From positions 62,001-126,000 of the forward strand of contig NZ_SDPV01000001.1 of the NCBI RefSeq assembly GCF_004135625.1: a stretch of 64,000 nt of DNA, written 5' to 3'. The DNA comes from Pelagerythrobacter rhizovicinus. Lineage in GTDB: Bacteria > Pseudomonadota > Alphaproteobacteria > Sphingomonadales > Sphingomonadaceae. Within the stretch, counting starts at the first letter, position 1; every line of letters starts with the position of its first letter. The position numbers were made by a program, and so were the translations under genes. Positions 8,370 to 17,050 of this stretch are shown here, piece by piece. The notes under the pieces were generated by a model. That model was not told where the DNA came from. It worked only from the letters and a program-made list of their open reading frames with translations, and did no database searches.

Positions 8370-8416
8370 GCTGCTATCGCACCGGGCCACCATCCAGATT
8401 CTCGGGGACTCGCAAA

Positions 8417-9739
8417 ATGCCTGCACCGCTCGCCACCGACCGCCGCTCGTTTCTCGCCGCAACCGGCAGCGCCTTTGCCGCGCTCGCGGCGAGCGGCTGT
8501 TCGACCACCATGGCGGGCGCCTCGCGCAGCGCGGGCTACGGTCCGCTGCGGCCGGACCCGGCGGGGCTGATCGACCTGCCCGAAGGCTTCTCCTACCGCG
8601 TGCTCTCGAAGCTCGGCGATGCGATGAGCGACGGCTTCACCGTGCCCGACGCGGCCGACGGCATGGGCTGCTTCGATCTCGGCGATGGCAAGATCGCGCT
8701 GGTCCGCAATCACGAGCTCGTGCCCGGCAAGGACGGCGGCGGCGTTGCGGGCCCGGCGTTCGACACAGTGGCACGCAGCCTCGTCCCGCTGCCCGGCGGG
8801 ACGACCACGCTGGTGCTCGATGCCGAAACGCTGGCGGTGGAGAAGGAGTACCGCTCGCTCGCCGGCACGATCCGTAACTGCGCGGGCGGGGTGACGCCAT
8901 GGGGAAGCTGGCTGACCTGCGAGGAAGCGCCGGTGCGCGCCGACGGCCGGATCAACCAGGATCACGGCTGGACCTTCGAAGTGCCGGCAACCGCGCCCGG
9001 ACTGGTCGATCCCGTGCCGCTGAAGGCCATGGGCCGCTTCAATCACGAGGCCGCCTGCGTCGATCCCGCGACCGGGATCGTCTACCAGACCGAGGACCGC
9101 GACGACAGCCTGCTCTACCGCTTCATCCCGAGCGTGCCGGGCAAGCTGGCCGAAGGCGGCAAGCTCCAGGCGCTCGCGCTCGTCGATGCGCCGGCGGACA
9201 CGCGCAACTGGCAGGGCGCGCCGATGCCCACGCAGGCCTGGGCCGAGGTGCGCTGGGTCGATCTCGACAACGTCGAGGCGCCCGAGGACGACCTGCGCCA
9301 GCGCGGCGCGGCGGCGGGCGCGGCGCTGTTCGCGCGCGGCGAGGGCATCCACATGGGCGACGATGAGCTCTACTTCTGCTGCACCAGCGGCGGCGCGGCC
9401 AAGCTCGGCCAGATCTTCCGCCTCGTCCCGGGCCGCGGCGGGCAGGCCGACCGGCTGCAGTTGTTCTTCGAATCGACCAGCCCCGACCAGTTCAACTACG
9501 GCGACAACCTGACGGTCGGGCCGAACGGCCACCTTGTGGTGTGCGAGGACCAGTACACCGACGTGGTCGAGAACCACCTGCGCGGGATCACGCCGGAAGG
9601 CACGGCCTATCCGCTCGCCTTCCTGCACGAGCAGACCGAATGGGCCGGCGCCTGCTTCTCCCCCGACGGCCGCACGCTGTTCGTCAATGCCTACAGCCCG
9701 GCCAAGACCTTCGCGATCCAGGGGCCGTGGATCGCGTAA
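8417..9739 (+). CDS. PhoX-family (DUF839) secreted phosphatase
   Basis: 440 residues. A twin-arginine signal (DRRSFLAATG, Arg9-Arg10) is followed by a possible lipobox Cys28, so it is exported folded and may be lipid-anchored. The mature part matches the DUF839/PhoX beta-propeller family: IALVRNHELVPG, GGTTTLVLDAET, NCAGGVTPWGSWLTCEE, NHEAACVDPATGIVYQTEDR and a C-terminal FSPDGRTLFVNAYSP. PhoX enzymes are Ca/Fe-dependent alkaline phosphatases; this one is shorter than the best-studied members. The ATG at 8417 is chosen because it starts the Tat signal. The upstream Pho box agrees with a phosphate-scavenging role. Confidence 0.85.
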   Translation: MPAPLATDRRSFLAATGSAFAALAASGCSTTMAGASRSAGYGPLRPDPAGLIDLPEGFSYRVLSKLGDAMSDGFTVPDAADGMGCFDLGDGKIALVRNHELVPGKDGGGVAGPAFDTVARSLVPLPGGTTTLVLDAETLAVEKEYRSLAGTIRNCAGGVTPWGSWLTCEEAPVRADGRINQDHGWTFEVPATAPGLVDPVPLKAMGRFNHEAACVDPATGIVYQTEDRDDSLLYRFIPSVPGKLAEGGKLQALALVDAPADTRNWQGAPMPTQAWAEVRWVDLDNVEAPEDDLRQRGAAAGAALFARGEGIHMGDDELYFCCTSGGAAKLGQIFRLVPGRGGQADRLQLFFESTSPDQFNYGDNLTVGPNGHLVVCEDQYTDVVENHLRGITPEGTAYPLAFLHEQTEWAGACFSPDGRTLFVNAYSPAKTFAIQGPWIA

Positions 9740-9808
9740 GGGGGGCGACGGGACGATGCCGAAATAGCGGCTTGTCCCCGAAGCGCTCCGCCCGCATGAT
9801 CCGGCGCG

Positions 9809-10372
9809 ATGCCTTCGCTGTTCTTCGCATTCGTCGCGGTGCTGCTGGGCACGATCGGCAGCAGGGACCAGTTGGTCGTCGCGCATTTCTCCAGCGCCTC
9901 GCGGCGGGGGGCCGGGATCCTGGCGGCGGCGGTGGTCAGCGCGGTGCTGTCGGCGCTGGCGATGGCGCTCGCGGGGCAGGTGATCTCCGGTCTGCTGCCC
10001 GCTGCGGCGAAGACCATGCTGGTTGCGATGGCGCTGCTCTTCGCTGCGGTCGAGCTCGCCTGGCCCTCGCGCTACGCCGCGCCGGAGGAGCCGACCCGCT
10101 CGCTCGCGGCGATCGTGATCGTGCTGGTGGCGAAGCAGTTCGGCGACGGGGCTCGGTTCCTCGTCTTCGCGATCGCCGCCGCGACGGGGGCACCCCTGCT
10201 GGCGGGGATCGGCGGCGCGCTCGGCGGGGCGCTCGCGCTGGCGGCGGCCTGGGCGGCCGGCGCCGCGCTGGTGCATCGCATGCCGCTACGTGCTGTCCGG
10301 CTGACATTGGCGGCGGCGACGCTCGCGCTCGCGGTATTCATCGGCCTTTCCGCGCGCGGGATCATAGCATGA
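9809..10372 (+). CDS. GDT1/UPF0016-like membrane protein with altered motifs
   Basis: 187 residues with about six hydrophobic segments in two related halves. Each half holds a remnant of the UPF0016/GDT1 cation-exchanger motif ExGD(K/R)(T/S): GTIGSRDQLVVA in the first and AKQFGDGARFLVFA in the second. The leading Glu is missing from both, so transport of Mn or Ca is uncertain. It stands alone between the phosphatase gene and dps. Assignment is by the paired motif and topology only. Confidence 0.55.
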   Translation: MPSLFFAFVAVLLGTIGSRDQLVVAHFSSASRRGAGILAAAVVSAVLSALAMALAGQVISGLLPAAAKTMLVAMALLFAAVELAWPSRYAAPEEPTRSLAAIVIVLVAKQFGDGARFLVFAIAAATGAPLLAGIGGALGGALALAAAWAAGAALVHRMPLRAVRLTLAAATLALAVFIGLSARGIIA

Positions 10373-10474
10373 TCGACGGAGGCGATCAGTGAAACCCCCG
10401 AAAGCGGTGAAACCGATCGGCACCCATCGCGTTCGATAGACGAACCATTCTCCAGAACAACGAAGGGACGGACC

Positions 10475-10936
10475 ATGACCCAGAAGGGCGACAACTCGAA
10501 AAAGGCACTGGTCGATGCGCTGAACGGCGCGCTGGCGGACACGCTGGCGCTTTACGTTAAGACCAAGAACTTCCACTGGCACGTGGCCGGCCCCCGCTTT
10601 CGCGACCTCCACCTCCTGTTCGACGAGCAGGCGGCGCAACTGGTCGGCACGGTCGATCTGATCGGCGAGCGCGTGCGCAAGAACGGCGAGGTCACGCTGA
10701 CCTCGATCGGCTCGATCGCCAAGGCGACCCAGGTCTCCGACCAGGACGACGCGACGCTCGATGCCGACGCGATGGTCAAGGAACTGCGCGACGACAACCG
10801 CAAGCTCCACACGCGCCTCAATGACGTGAAGGACGCGGCCGAGGAAGCCGGCGACAACGCCACCAGCGGGATCGTCGACGACTGGATCGACGAGGCGGAG
10901 GAGCGCATCTGGTTCCTCACCCAGACGCTCAAGTAA
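10475..10936 (+). CDS. dps: Dps-family DNA-binding ferritin
   Basis: 153 residues, the normal Dps length. The ferroxidase signature is clear: KTKNFHWHVAGPRFRDLH followed by LFDEQAAQLVGTVDLIGERV. Dps dodecamers oxidise Fe(II) with peroxide, store iron and protect DNA in stationary phase. The N-terminus (MTQKGDNSKK) is short and basic, as in forms that contact DNA. The gene is monocistronic and is followed by a strong intrinsic terminator. Confidence 0.95.
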   Translation: MTQKGDNSKKALVDALNGALADTLALYVKTKNFHWHVAGPRFRDLHLLFDEQAAQLVGTVDLIGERVRKNGEVTLTSIGSIAKATQVSDQDDATLDADAMVKELRDDNRKLHTRLNDVKDAAEEAGDNATSGIVDDWIDEAEERIWFLTQTLK

Positions 10937-10960
10937 GCGCACTCGTATTCACGGGCCGAA

Positions 10961-10994
10961 AAACCCGCGGCGACGCTTGGTCGCCGCGGGTTTC
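10961..10994 (+). terminator. Intrinsic terminator after dps
   Basis: A perfect 11-bp stem (CCCGCGGCGAC / GTCGCCGCGGG) with a 5-nt loop GCTTG, preceded by AAA and followed by TTTC. It lies 24 bp after the dps stop and before the 6-phosphogluconolactonase gene. Confidence 0.85.
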
Positions 10995-11010
10995 TTGCTA
11001 TGCAGGGTCC

Positions 11011-11631
11011 ATGGCGGATGTGACCCTGATCGAAGGCGCGGACGACGCGCGGATTGCCGAGTGGCTGGGCGGGCGGATCGAGCGCGCACTGGCCGAGACC
11101 CACGGGTCGGCGGCGATCACCATGCCCGGTGGGTCGACGCCCTTTCCGATCCTCGAGCGGCTGGCCCGTGCGCCGATCGACTGGGCCCGCCTGCTCGTCT
11201 GGCCGGGGGACGACCGGATTGTTCCCGAAGATCATCCGGCGAGCAACACCGGCCGCATCCGCGCCGCGCTCGAACCGCTCGGCGCCGAAGTGGTGACGCT
11301 GACCGAGATGGAGCAGGTTCCCCGCTTCGCGCTCGCGTGGCTGGGCATGGGGGCCGACGGGCACATCGCCTCGCTCTTCCCCAACACCGACCCGCAAGTG
11401 AACGACCCCGCCCCCATCCGCCGGCTGACGCCCGATCCACTGCCGCCGGAGGCGCCGTTCGACCGCGTCACGCTGACCATCCCCTCGCTGCTCGCCAGCG
11501 ACGAACTGCTGTTCGTGATCCGCGGGGCGGACAAGCGGGCGGTGTTCGAAGCGGCCATGCGCGGCGAGCACGACCTGCCGGTCGCCCGCCTGCTTGCGGC
11601 CGCGACCCAGCCGGTCACGTGCTTCGCCTGA
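11011..11631 (+). CDS. pgl: 6-phosphogluconolactonase
   Basis: 206 residues of the NagB/Pgl fold: ITMPGGSTPFPILERLA (phosphate-binding), LLVWPGDDRIVPEDHPASN and the lactonase motif LAWLGMGADGHIASLFPNTD. It hydrolyses 6-phosphogluconolactone in the oxidative pentose phosphate or Entner-Doudoroff route. It is somewhat shorter than the usual 230-250 residues. The 3' end overlaps the following Nudix gene by 13 bp, so the two are probably translated together. zwf and edd are not in the window. Confidence 0.9.
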   Translation: MADVTLIEGADDARIAEWLGGRIERALAETHGSAAITMPGGSTPFPILERLARAPIDWARLLVWPGDDRIVPEDHPASNTGRIRAALEPLGAEVVTLTEMEQVPRFALAWLGMGADGHIASLFPNTDPQVNDPAPIRRLTPDPLPPEAPFDRVTLTIPSLLASDELLFVIRGADKRAVFEAAMRGEHDLPVARLLAAATQPVTCFA

Positions 11632-12086
11632 TCCCCGCTTCGCTGCACCGCCGGGCCTATCGCCTGGCTCACACGGTGCGTGCGCACTGGCGGCGGATCG
11701 TCAAGCCGCAGCTCAGCGGATGCGCGGTGATCGCCACCGATATCGAAGGGCGCCTGCTGCTGGTGCGGCTGAGCTACGGCAGCGAAGCGTGGTCGCTTCC
11801 CACAGGCGGCGTCCGTCGCGGCGAAGATCCCGAACGCGCCGCGCGCCGCGAGCTGCTGGAGGAGACCGGGTGTGAAGCGCACGCGATGAAGTTGCTGGGT
11901 GTGCAGGAGGAAACCTCGTTCGGCGCGCCGAACAGGGTCCATGTTTTCGCCACCCGCGTTTCCGACACTCCGCGGCCCGACATGCGCGAGATCATCGAGG
12001 CGCGGCTGTTCCCACCGCATTCGCTGCCTGAACCTCTCGGCGAACGCACGCGCCGCCGGCTCACCCTCTGGCGCGAGCGGTCATAG
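11619..12086 (+). CDS. Nudix hydrolase
   Basis: 155 residues from a GTG start inside the 3' end of pgl. A complete Nudix box fits Gx5Ex7REUxEExGU: GGVRRGEDPERAARRELLEE followed by TGC. An N-terminal segment (SLHRRAYRLAHTVRAHWRRI) of about 28 residues precedes the domain. The substrate (some nucleoside diphosphate derivative) cannot be told from sequence. The 3' end overlaps the convergent dinB gene by 6 bp. Confidence 0.9.
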   Translation: MLRLIPASLHRRAYRLAHTVRAHWRRIVKPQLSGCAVIATDIEGRLLLVRLSYGSEAWSLPTGGVRRGEDPERAARRELLEETGCEAHAMKLLGVQEETSFGAPNRVHVFATRVSDTPRPDMREIIEARLFPPHSLPEPLGERTRRRLTLWRERS

Positions 12087-13208
12087 CAGGAGCGAGAGCT
12101 GCGCCTCGTCGCGCGGCCGCTCCTGCGCGCCGCCGGCCTGCTCGAGGTTGGACAGGGTGAGCCCCATCAGCCGGATCGGCAGCGGCAGGGGCAGCAAGGC
12201 TTCGAGCAGCTCGTGCCCGAGGCGGGCGAACTCGACTTTGTCCGCGACGTTGCGCGGCAGGCTGCGCGCGCGGGTGACGATCTGGAAATCGGTGTACTTC
12301 ATCTTCAGCGTGACCGTGCGGCCCTTCGCTCCGGTGCGCTCGATGCTCTCCCATACCACGTCGACGATGTTGTCGAGCGCCTCGCGCAAGGCATGGCCGC
12401 TAGAGATGTCCTCGCCATAGGTCCGTTCGCCGCCGACCGACTTGCGGATGCGATTGGCGCGCACGGGCCTGAGGTCGATTCCCCGTGCGGCGCGGTAGAG
12501 GTAGTCGGCGAAGCTGCCGAAGTTGGCGCGCAGGAAGGCGATGTCCTTCGCCGCGAGATCGGCGCCGGTCGCGATCCCGAGCCGGGCCATCTTCTCCGCG
12601 CCTTTCGGTCCGATCCCGTGGAATCGCCGCACCGGCAGCCCGGCGACGAACGCCGCGCCCTCGCCCGGCCGGATCACGCACAGCCCGTCGGGCTTGTTCT
12701 GGTCGCTCGCGAGCTTGGCGAGGAACTTGTTGTACGAGACGCCGGCGCTCGCGGTCAGCCCGGTCTCCTCGCGGATGCGCTGGCGGATGAGCTGCGCGAT
12801 GCGCGTCGCCGAGCCGATGCCGCGGATGTCGTCGGTCACGTCGAGGTAGGCTTCGTCGAGGCTCAGCGGCTCGACGTGCGGGGTGTAGTGGCGGAAGATC
12901 GCGCGGATCTGCTGCGACACTTCCTTGTAGACGTCGAAGCGCGCGCGGACGAAGATCAGGTCCGGGCACAGCCGCTTGGCGGTGACCGAAGGCATCGCGC
13001 TGCGCACCCCGAACTTGCGCGACTCGTAACTCGCCGCCGCGACTACTCCGCGCCCGCCCGATCCGCCGACCGCCACCGGCTTGCCGCGCAGCTCCGGATT
13101 GTCGCGCTGCTCGACGCTGGCGAAGAAGGCATCCATGTCGACATGGATGATCTTGCGCAGGCCCTGCGCCTCGTCGGCCTCTTCTTCCTCATATGCCGGA
13201 TCGTCCAT
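12081..13208 (-). CDS. dinB: DNA polymerase IV (Y-family)
   Basis: 375 residues. Catalytic motifs are intact: IIHVDMDAFFASVEQRDNPE near the N-terminus and PLSLDEAYLDVTDDIRG further on, followed by ASAGVSYNKFLAKLASDQNK and a helix-hairpin-helix reading FHGIGPKGAEKMARLGI. It performs error-prone translesion synthesis. The acidic N-terminal extension (MDDPAYEEEEADEAQG) is unusual but in frame and well placed. The C-terminus (RPRDEAQLSLLL) ends in a QLSLLL clamp-binding motif typical of DinB. Confidence 0.97.
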   Translation of the reverse strand: MDDPAYEEEEADEAQGLRKIIHVDMDAFFASVEQRDNPELRGKPVAVGGSGGRGVVAAASYESRKFGVRSAMPSVTAKRLCPDLIFVRARFDVYKEVSQQIRAIFRHYTPHVEPLSLDEAYLDVTDDIRGIGSATRIAQLIRQRIREETGLTASAGVSYNKFLAKLASDQNKPDGLCVIRPGEGAAFVAGLPVRRFHGIGPKGAEKMARLGIATGADLAAKDIAFLRANFGSFADYLYRAARGIDLRPVRANRIRKSVGGERTYGEDISSGHALREALDNIVDVVWESIERTGAKGRTVTLKMKYTDFQIVTRARSLPRNVADKVEFARLGHELLEALLPLPLPIRLMGLTLSNLEQAGGAQERPRDEAQLSLLL

Positions 13209-13274
13209 CGCGGATCAGGATAATCCCCCCGGTTGCAAAGCGGAACCGTTCGTCGCAAAGGCGATATTGTGCAG

Positions 13275-14549
13275 ATGCGAAATGAAACCTGGTCCGACGA
13301 CGAAGGCGAGGTCCGCCGGCCCTCCAGCCTGGCGAAACGCGCGCCGATCGGCGAGCGCGAGCTGATCTGGATGATGGCGCTGCTGATGGCGCTCAACGCC
13401 TTCGGCATCGATGCGATCCTGCCCGCGCTGGACGATCTGGCAGTCGATCTCGGAATCGCCGGCAACAGCCGGCAGTTCGTGGTCGGCGCCTATCTGCTCG
13501 CGACCGGTCTCGGCACGCTCGTGCCGGGCAGCTTCGCCGACCGCTTCGGGCGGCGGCCGGTGCTGTTCATCGCGCTCGGCGCATACATCGTGTTCTCGAT
13601 CGGTTGCGCGCTCGCGACCTCGTTCGAAGCGCTCGTGGCGCTGCGCGCGGTGCAGGGGTTCTGCGCAGCGGGCATTGTCGCGTTGCCGCCTGCGATCATC
13701 CGCGACCGGGTGGGGGGCGACCGGATGGCACGGATGATGAGCCTGATCTTCGTCATCTTCCTGCTCGTGCCCGCGATCGCGCCGAGTATCGGGCAAGGCG
13801 TGATCGAACTGTTCGGCGACTGGCGCTGGATCTTCGCAGCGATGGCTGCCGCGGCCATCGTCATGACCGCCTGGGTCCACTGGCGCCTGCCCGAGACGCT
13901 GCATGCGCGCGACCGGCAGGAAGTCCGCCTGCGCCCGATCCTGCGCAACATGACCAGCGCGGTGACGCTGCGCGAGACGATCGGCTACACGCTCGGCAGC
14001 GCGCTGGTGTTCGGCGGCCTGTTCGGCTTCATCAACTCGAGCCAGCAGCTGATCGGCGAGGCTTTCGGCGCGGGCGACAACTTTCCGCTGATCTTCGCGA
14101 TCTGCGCGGCCTGTATGGCTTTGGCGAACTGGTCGAACTCGCGCATCGTCGAGCGGTTCGGCGCACGCCGGGTCAGCCATGCCGCGCTGTTCGTGTTCAT
14201 CGGAGTCGCGGCCGTGCAGCTCTACTTCGCCAGCCAGCCCGACGAGAGCTTGTGGACGTTCGTGCCGCTGATGGCCGCGAACATGAGCCTGCTCGGCTTC
14301 ATCGGGGCGAACTTCGGCTCGATCGCGCTCCAGCCCTTCCGCCATATCGCGGGCGCGGCCTCCTCGGCGCAGGGCTTCCTGCGCATGACCAGCGGCGCGG
14401 CGCTGGGGGCGGTGATCGGCTTCGCCTACGACGGCACCGCACGCCCGCTGGCTCTGGCATTGCTGATGACGGCGGTGCTGACGCTCGGCTTCGTGCTGTT
14501 CAGCGAGAAGGGCGAGCTGTTCGGTCCGCCGGTGCCGGACGACGACTGA
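13275..14549 (+). CDS. MFS drug-efflux transporter, Bcr/CflA type
   Basis: About 424 residues and 12 predicted membrane helices. The pattern MMALLMALNAFGIDAILPAL in helix 1 and LVPGSFADRFGRRPVLFIAL after helix 2 is that of the Bcr/CflA subfamily of MFS proton antiporters. A start at the TTG 42 bp upstream is possible, but the ATG at 13275 gives a normal cytoplasmic N-terminus. It is transcribed away from dinB across a 66-bp gap. Substrate unknown. Confidence 0.88.
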   Translation: MRNETWSDDEGEVRRPSSLAKRAPIGERELIWMMALLMALNAFGIDAILPALDDLAVDLGIAGNSRQFVVGAYLLATGLGTLVPGSFADRFGRRPVLFIALGAYIVFSIGCALATSFEALVALRAVQGFCAAGIVALPPAIIRDRVGGDRMARMMSLIFVIFLLVPAIAPSIGQGVIELFGDWRWIFAAMAAAAIVMTAWVHWRLPETLHARDRQEVRLRPILRNMTSAVTLRETIGYTLGSALVFGGLFGFINSSQQLIGEAFGAGDNFPLIFAICAACMALANWSNSRIVERFGARRVSHAALFVFIGVAAVQLYFASQPDESLWTFVPLMAANMSLLGFIGANFGSIALQPFRHIAGAASSAQGFLRMTSGAALGAVIGFAYDGTARPLALALLMTAVLTLGFVLFSEKGELFGPPVPDDD

Positions 14550-14562
14550 TCCGCGCATAAGC

Positions 14563-14584
14563 TCCCTCCTCTTCGGAGGAGGGA
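14563..14584. terminator. Hairpin between convergent genes
   Basis: A 9-bp perfect stem (TCCCTCCTC / GAGGAGGGA) closed by a TTCG tetraloop, 14 bp after the MFS stop. There is no T-run, so it may stabilise the 3' end rather than terminate on its own. The rest of this 93-bp gap shows no gene. Confidence 0.45.
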
Positions 14585-14642
14585 AGTGGGCACTTCGGCG
14601 GCCCCGCTACTCCCTCCGATGACGGGAAAGTGCGAAGGGGGC

Positions 14643-16562
14643 TTACTCTCCCACCGGCTCCACCACCGCCAGCACCGCCTCCACCTGCACTTGCGCGCCC
14701 GCGCTGGCGGCGAGTTCGGTGACGGTGCCGTCGAACGGTGCGGTCAGCGCGTGCTCCATCTTCATCGCCTCGAGCACCAGCAACCGCTGCCCGGCGGTGA
14801 CGGTGTCGCCCTCCGCCACGTCGACCGCGATCACCTTGCCCGGCATAGGGGCGACGATCGCCCCGTCGGCGGCCGAAGCGTGGCCGGTGCCACGCGCCGC
14901 GAGCGAGAAGCGGTAGGCCGTGCCGGATGCGAAGGTGACGATCTCCTCACCGTCGAGATAACCGGTGACGACGGGGCCGTCGTCGGTGTCGGTTTCCTCG
15001 AAATCCGGCACGCCGTCCTCGACCGCCACCGTGCCTGCGCGCGCGGCCGCGAGATCGATCAGGCGCGTTTCGCTTCCGCTCGCGAGCGCGATCGAAGCGC
15101 GGGGCGGCGCGTTGAGGCGGAAACCCGCGAGCGGCTGGTCGAACGCATCGTCGGTCGCGAGGCGGGCGGCGACGTGCCATACCGCGTCGCTCGGCTCGGC
15201 CGAGGGGATGAGATCGTCCCCCGCCGCGGCGATAAATCCGGTGTCGAGCTCACCCGCGCGAAAGGCCCGGCTGTCGAGCGCCCGGCTCAGGAACCCCGCA
15301 TTGGTGCGGACGGGCCAGACTTCGGTCCCGTTCACCGCCTCCAGCAGCGCGTCGATCGCTTCCTCGCGATCGGCGCCGTAGCAGACCAGCTTGGCGATCA
15401 TCGGATCGTAGAACGGCGACACCGCGCCGCCTTCCTCGACCCCCGTCTCGACGCGATCGGCCGGCCCGAAGTCGAGGTGCTCCAGCGGCCCGGTGCTGGG
15501 CAGGAACCCGCTTGAAGGATCTTCCGCATATAGCCGCGCTTCGATCGCATGGCCGTTGATGCTGAGCTGTTCCTGCTTGAGCGGCACCGGCTCCCCGCTC
15601 GCGACCCGCAATTGCCACTCGACGAGATCGACGCCGGTGATCTCCTCGGTCACCGGGTGTTCGACCTGCAGGCGGGTGTTCATCTCCATGAAGAAGATGC
15701 GGTCGGCGCGCAGGCCCTCGCTGGCATCGGCGATGAACTCGATCGTGCCGGCGCCTTCGTAGTCCACCGCCTTCGCCGCGCGTACGGCGGCGGCGCAGAT
15801 TTCCGCGCGGGTCGCCTCGTCCATGCCCGGCGCCGGGGCTTCCTCGATCACCTTCTGGTGCCGCCGCTGGAGCGAGCAGTCGCGCTCGAACAGGTGGACG
15901 ACGTTGCCGTGGCTGTCGCCGAACACCTGGACCTCGATATGGCGGGGGGAGGTGATCCACTTCTCCAGCAGGACCTCGTCGTTGCCGAAGCTCGCCTTCG
16001 CTTCCCGCCGGCAGGATTCGAGCGCGGCTCCGAAGTCACCCGCGGCATCGACCTTGCGCATGCCCTTGCCGCCGCCGCCGGCGACCGCCTTGATCAGCAC
16101 CGGATAGCCGATCGCGTCGGCCTCGGCCTTGAGGCGCTGGGCCGACTGGTCCTCGCCTTCGTAGCCGGGCGTCACCGGAACGCCGGCGGCGCGCATCAGC
16201 TTCTTGGCCGCGTCCTTGAGGCCCATGGCGCGAATGCTCTGCGGCTTCGGCCCGACCCAGATCAGGCCCGCGCCGATCACCGCCTGCGCGAAATCGGCAT
16301 TCTCGGAGAGGAAGCCGTAGCCGGGATGGATCGCCTGCGCGCCGGTCTGCTGCGCGGCGGCAATGATCTTCTCACCGACGAGGTAGCTCTCGGCCGCGGG
16401 CGAGGGGCCGATATGCACCGCCTCGTCGGCCTGGCGGACATGCAGCGCGCGGGCGTCGGCATCCGAATAGACCGCCACCGTGGCGATTCCCATCTCGCGC
16501 GCGGTGCGGATGATGCGGCAGGCGATCTCGCCGCGATTGGCGATCAGAAGCTTGGTGATCAT
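14643..16562 (-). CDS. Acyl-CoA carboxylase, biotin-carrying alpha subunit (propionyl- or 3-methylcrotonyl-CoA type)
   Basis: 639 residues: biotin carboxylase N-domain (MITKLLIANRGEIACRIIRT), ATP-grasp domain with GGGGKGMRKV, C-domain with FFMEMNTRLQVEHPVTEEI, a linker and a C-terminal biotinyl domain whose attachment Lys is about residue 601 in VLEAMKMEHAL. It carboxylates biotin for an acyl-CoA carboxylase whose beta subunit is not in the window. The ADALHVRQADEAVHIG region and length resemble 3-methylcrotonyl-CoA carboxylase (MccA), but propionyl-CoA carboxylase cannot be excluded. The ATG overlaps the TGA of the DUF559 gene; its ribosome site (GAGGAA) lies within that gene's terminal repeat. 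Confidence 0.88.
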   Translation of the reverse strand: MITKLLIANRGEIACRIIRTAREMGIATVAVYSDADARALHVRQADEAVHIGPSPAAESYLVGEKIIAAAQQTGAQAIHPGYGFLSENADFAQAVIGAGLIWVGPKPQSIRAMGLKDAAKKLMRAAGVPVTPGYEGEDQSAQRLKAEADAIGYPVLIKAVAGGGGKGMRKVDAAGDFGAALESCRREAKASFGNDEVLLEKWITSPRHIEVQVFGDSHGNVVHLFERDCSLQRRHQKVIEEAPAPGMDEATRAEICAAAVRAAKAVDYEGAGTIEFIADASEGLRADRIFFMEMNTRLQVEHPVTEEITGVDLVEWQLRVASGEPVPLKQEQLSINGHAIEARLYAEDPSSGFLPSTGPLEHLDFGPADRVETGVEEGGAVSPFYDPMIAKLVCYGADREEAIDALLEAVNGTEVWPVRTNAGFLSRALDSRAFRAGELDTGFIAAAGDDLIPSAEPSDAVWHVAARLATDDAFDQPLAGFRLNAPPRASIALASGSETRLIDLAAARAGTVAVEDGVPDFEETDTDDGPVVTGYLDGEEIVTFASGTAYRFSLAARGTGHASAADGAIVAPMPGKVIAVDVAEGDTVTAGQRLLVLEAMKMEHALTAPFDGTVTELAASAGAQVQVEAVLAVVEPVGE

Positions 16563-17050
16563 AGTTCCTCCCCGGACCGGGGAGGGGGACCATCCGCCCT
16601 GGCGGATGGTGGAGGGGGCCCGGCCTCGCGGTAGGCAGCGACAATGGCAGTCACGCAAATCTCCACATCGTTCAGCACATCGCGTGCCGGAATTCTCAGG
16701 GTTCGCATGCCCTGTTGCGCCATAACGGCGTCGCGCCGCAAGTCCCGCTCCGGCGCGTTCCCCCTTTCGTGCGAGGCGCCATCGACTTCGATGACGAGCC
16801 GCACCGAGAGGCAGGCGAAATCCGCGACATAGGGATCGAAGGGAACCTGGCGGCGAAAGCGAAATCCGTCCGGCCGCTTGCGCAATTCCTGCCACAGCAG
16901 CACTTCGGGCAAGCTCATCTGTCGCCGAAGGGCTCGGGCGCGCCTTATCCGCCGAATCGGCTGGCCGTCGACGATCCGCGGGCCCCCTCCACCACCCCGG
17001 CTTGTGCCGGGACGGTCCCCCTCCCCGGTCCGGGGAGGATTACGATTCAT
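16559..17050 (-). CDS. DUF559 protein (Vsr-like endonuclease fold)
   Basis: 163 residues. The core (about 38-145) matches DUF559: ARALRRQMSLPEVLLWQELR, then FRFRRQVPFDPYVADFACLS, LVIEVDGASHE and MRTLRIPARDVLND. The acidic and basic residues resemble the PD-(D/E)XK/Vsr nuclease fold, but activity is unproven. Both ends of the ORF (PPRTGEGDRPG at the start, SARADGPPPRSGEEL at the end) are encoded by copies of one repeat in inverted orientation. It begins inside the 3' end of crtB and its stop overlaps the carboxylase ATG. A shorter start at MSLPEV is possible. Confidence 0.75.
   Translation of the reverse strand: MNRNPPRTGEGDRPGTSRGGGGGPRIVDGQPIRRIRRARALRRQMSLPEVLLWQELRKRPDGFRFRRQVPFDPYVADFACLSVRLVIEVDGASHERGNAPERDLRRDAVMAQQGMRTLRIPARDVLNDVEICVTAIVAAYREAGPPPPSARADGPPPRSGEEL
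16564..16620. repeat. Left inverted copy flanking DUF559 (family C)
   Basis: Reads TCCTCCCCGGACCGGGGAGG, then GGGACC, a small hairpin (ATCCGCCCTGGCGGAT) and GGTGGAGGGGGCC. The reverse complement of the copy at 16979-17039 has the same outer and inner blocks with a different central hairpin. The two copies bound the DUF559 gene. Confidence 0.8.
16979..17039. repeat. Right inverted copy flanking DUF559 (family C)
   Basis: Reads GGCCCCCTCCACC, a central variable hairpin (ACCCCGGCTTGTGCCGGGAC) and GGTCCCCCTCCCCGGTCC then GGGGAGGA. It is the inverse of 16564-16620, except that the central hairpin differs in sequence. The pattern of constant arms around a variable hairpin suggests structure is conserved more than sequence. 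Confidence 0.8.

Noticed and set aside
16559-17050. Vsr mismatch-repair endonuclease
   Set aside because: The sequence fits DUF559 rather than Vsr, and there is no neighbouring cytosine methyltransferase.
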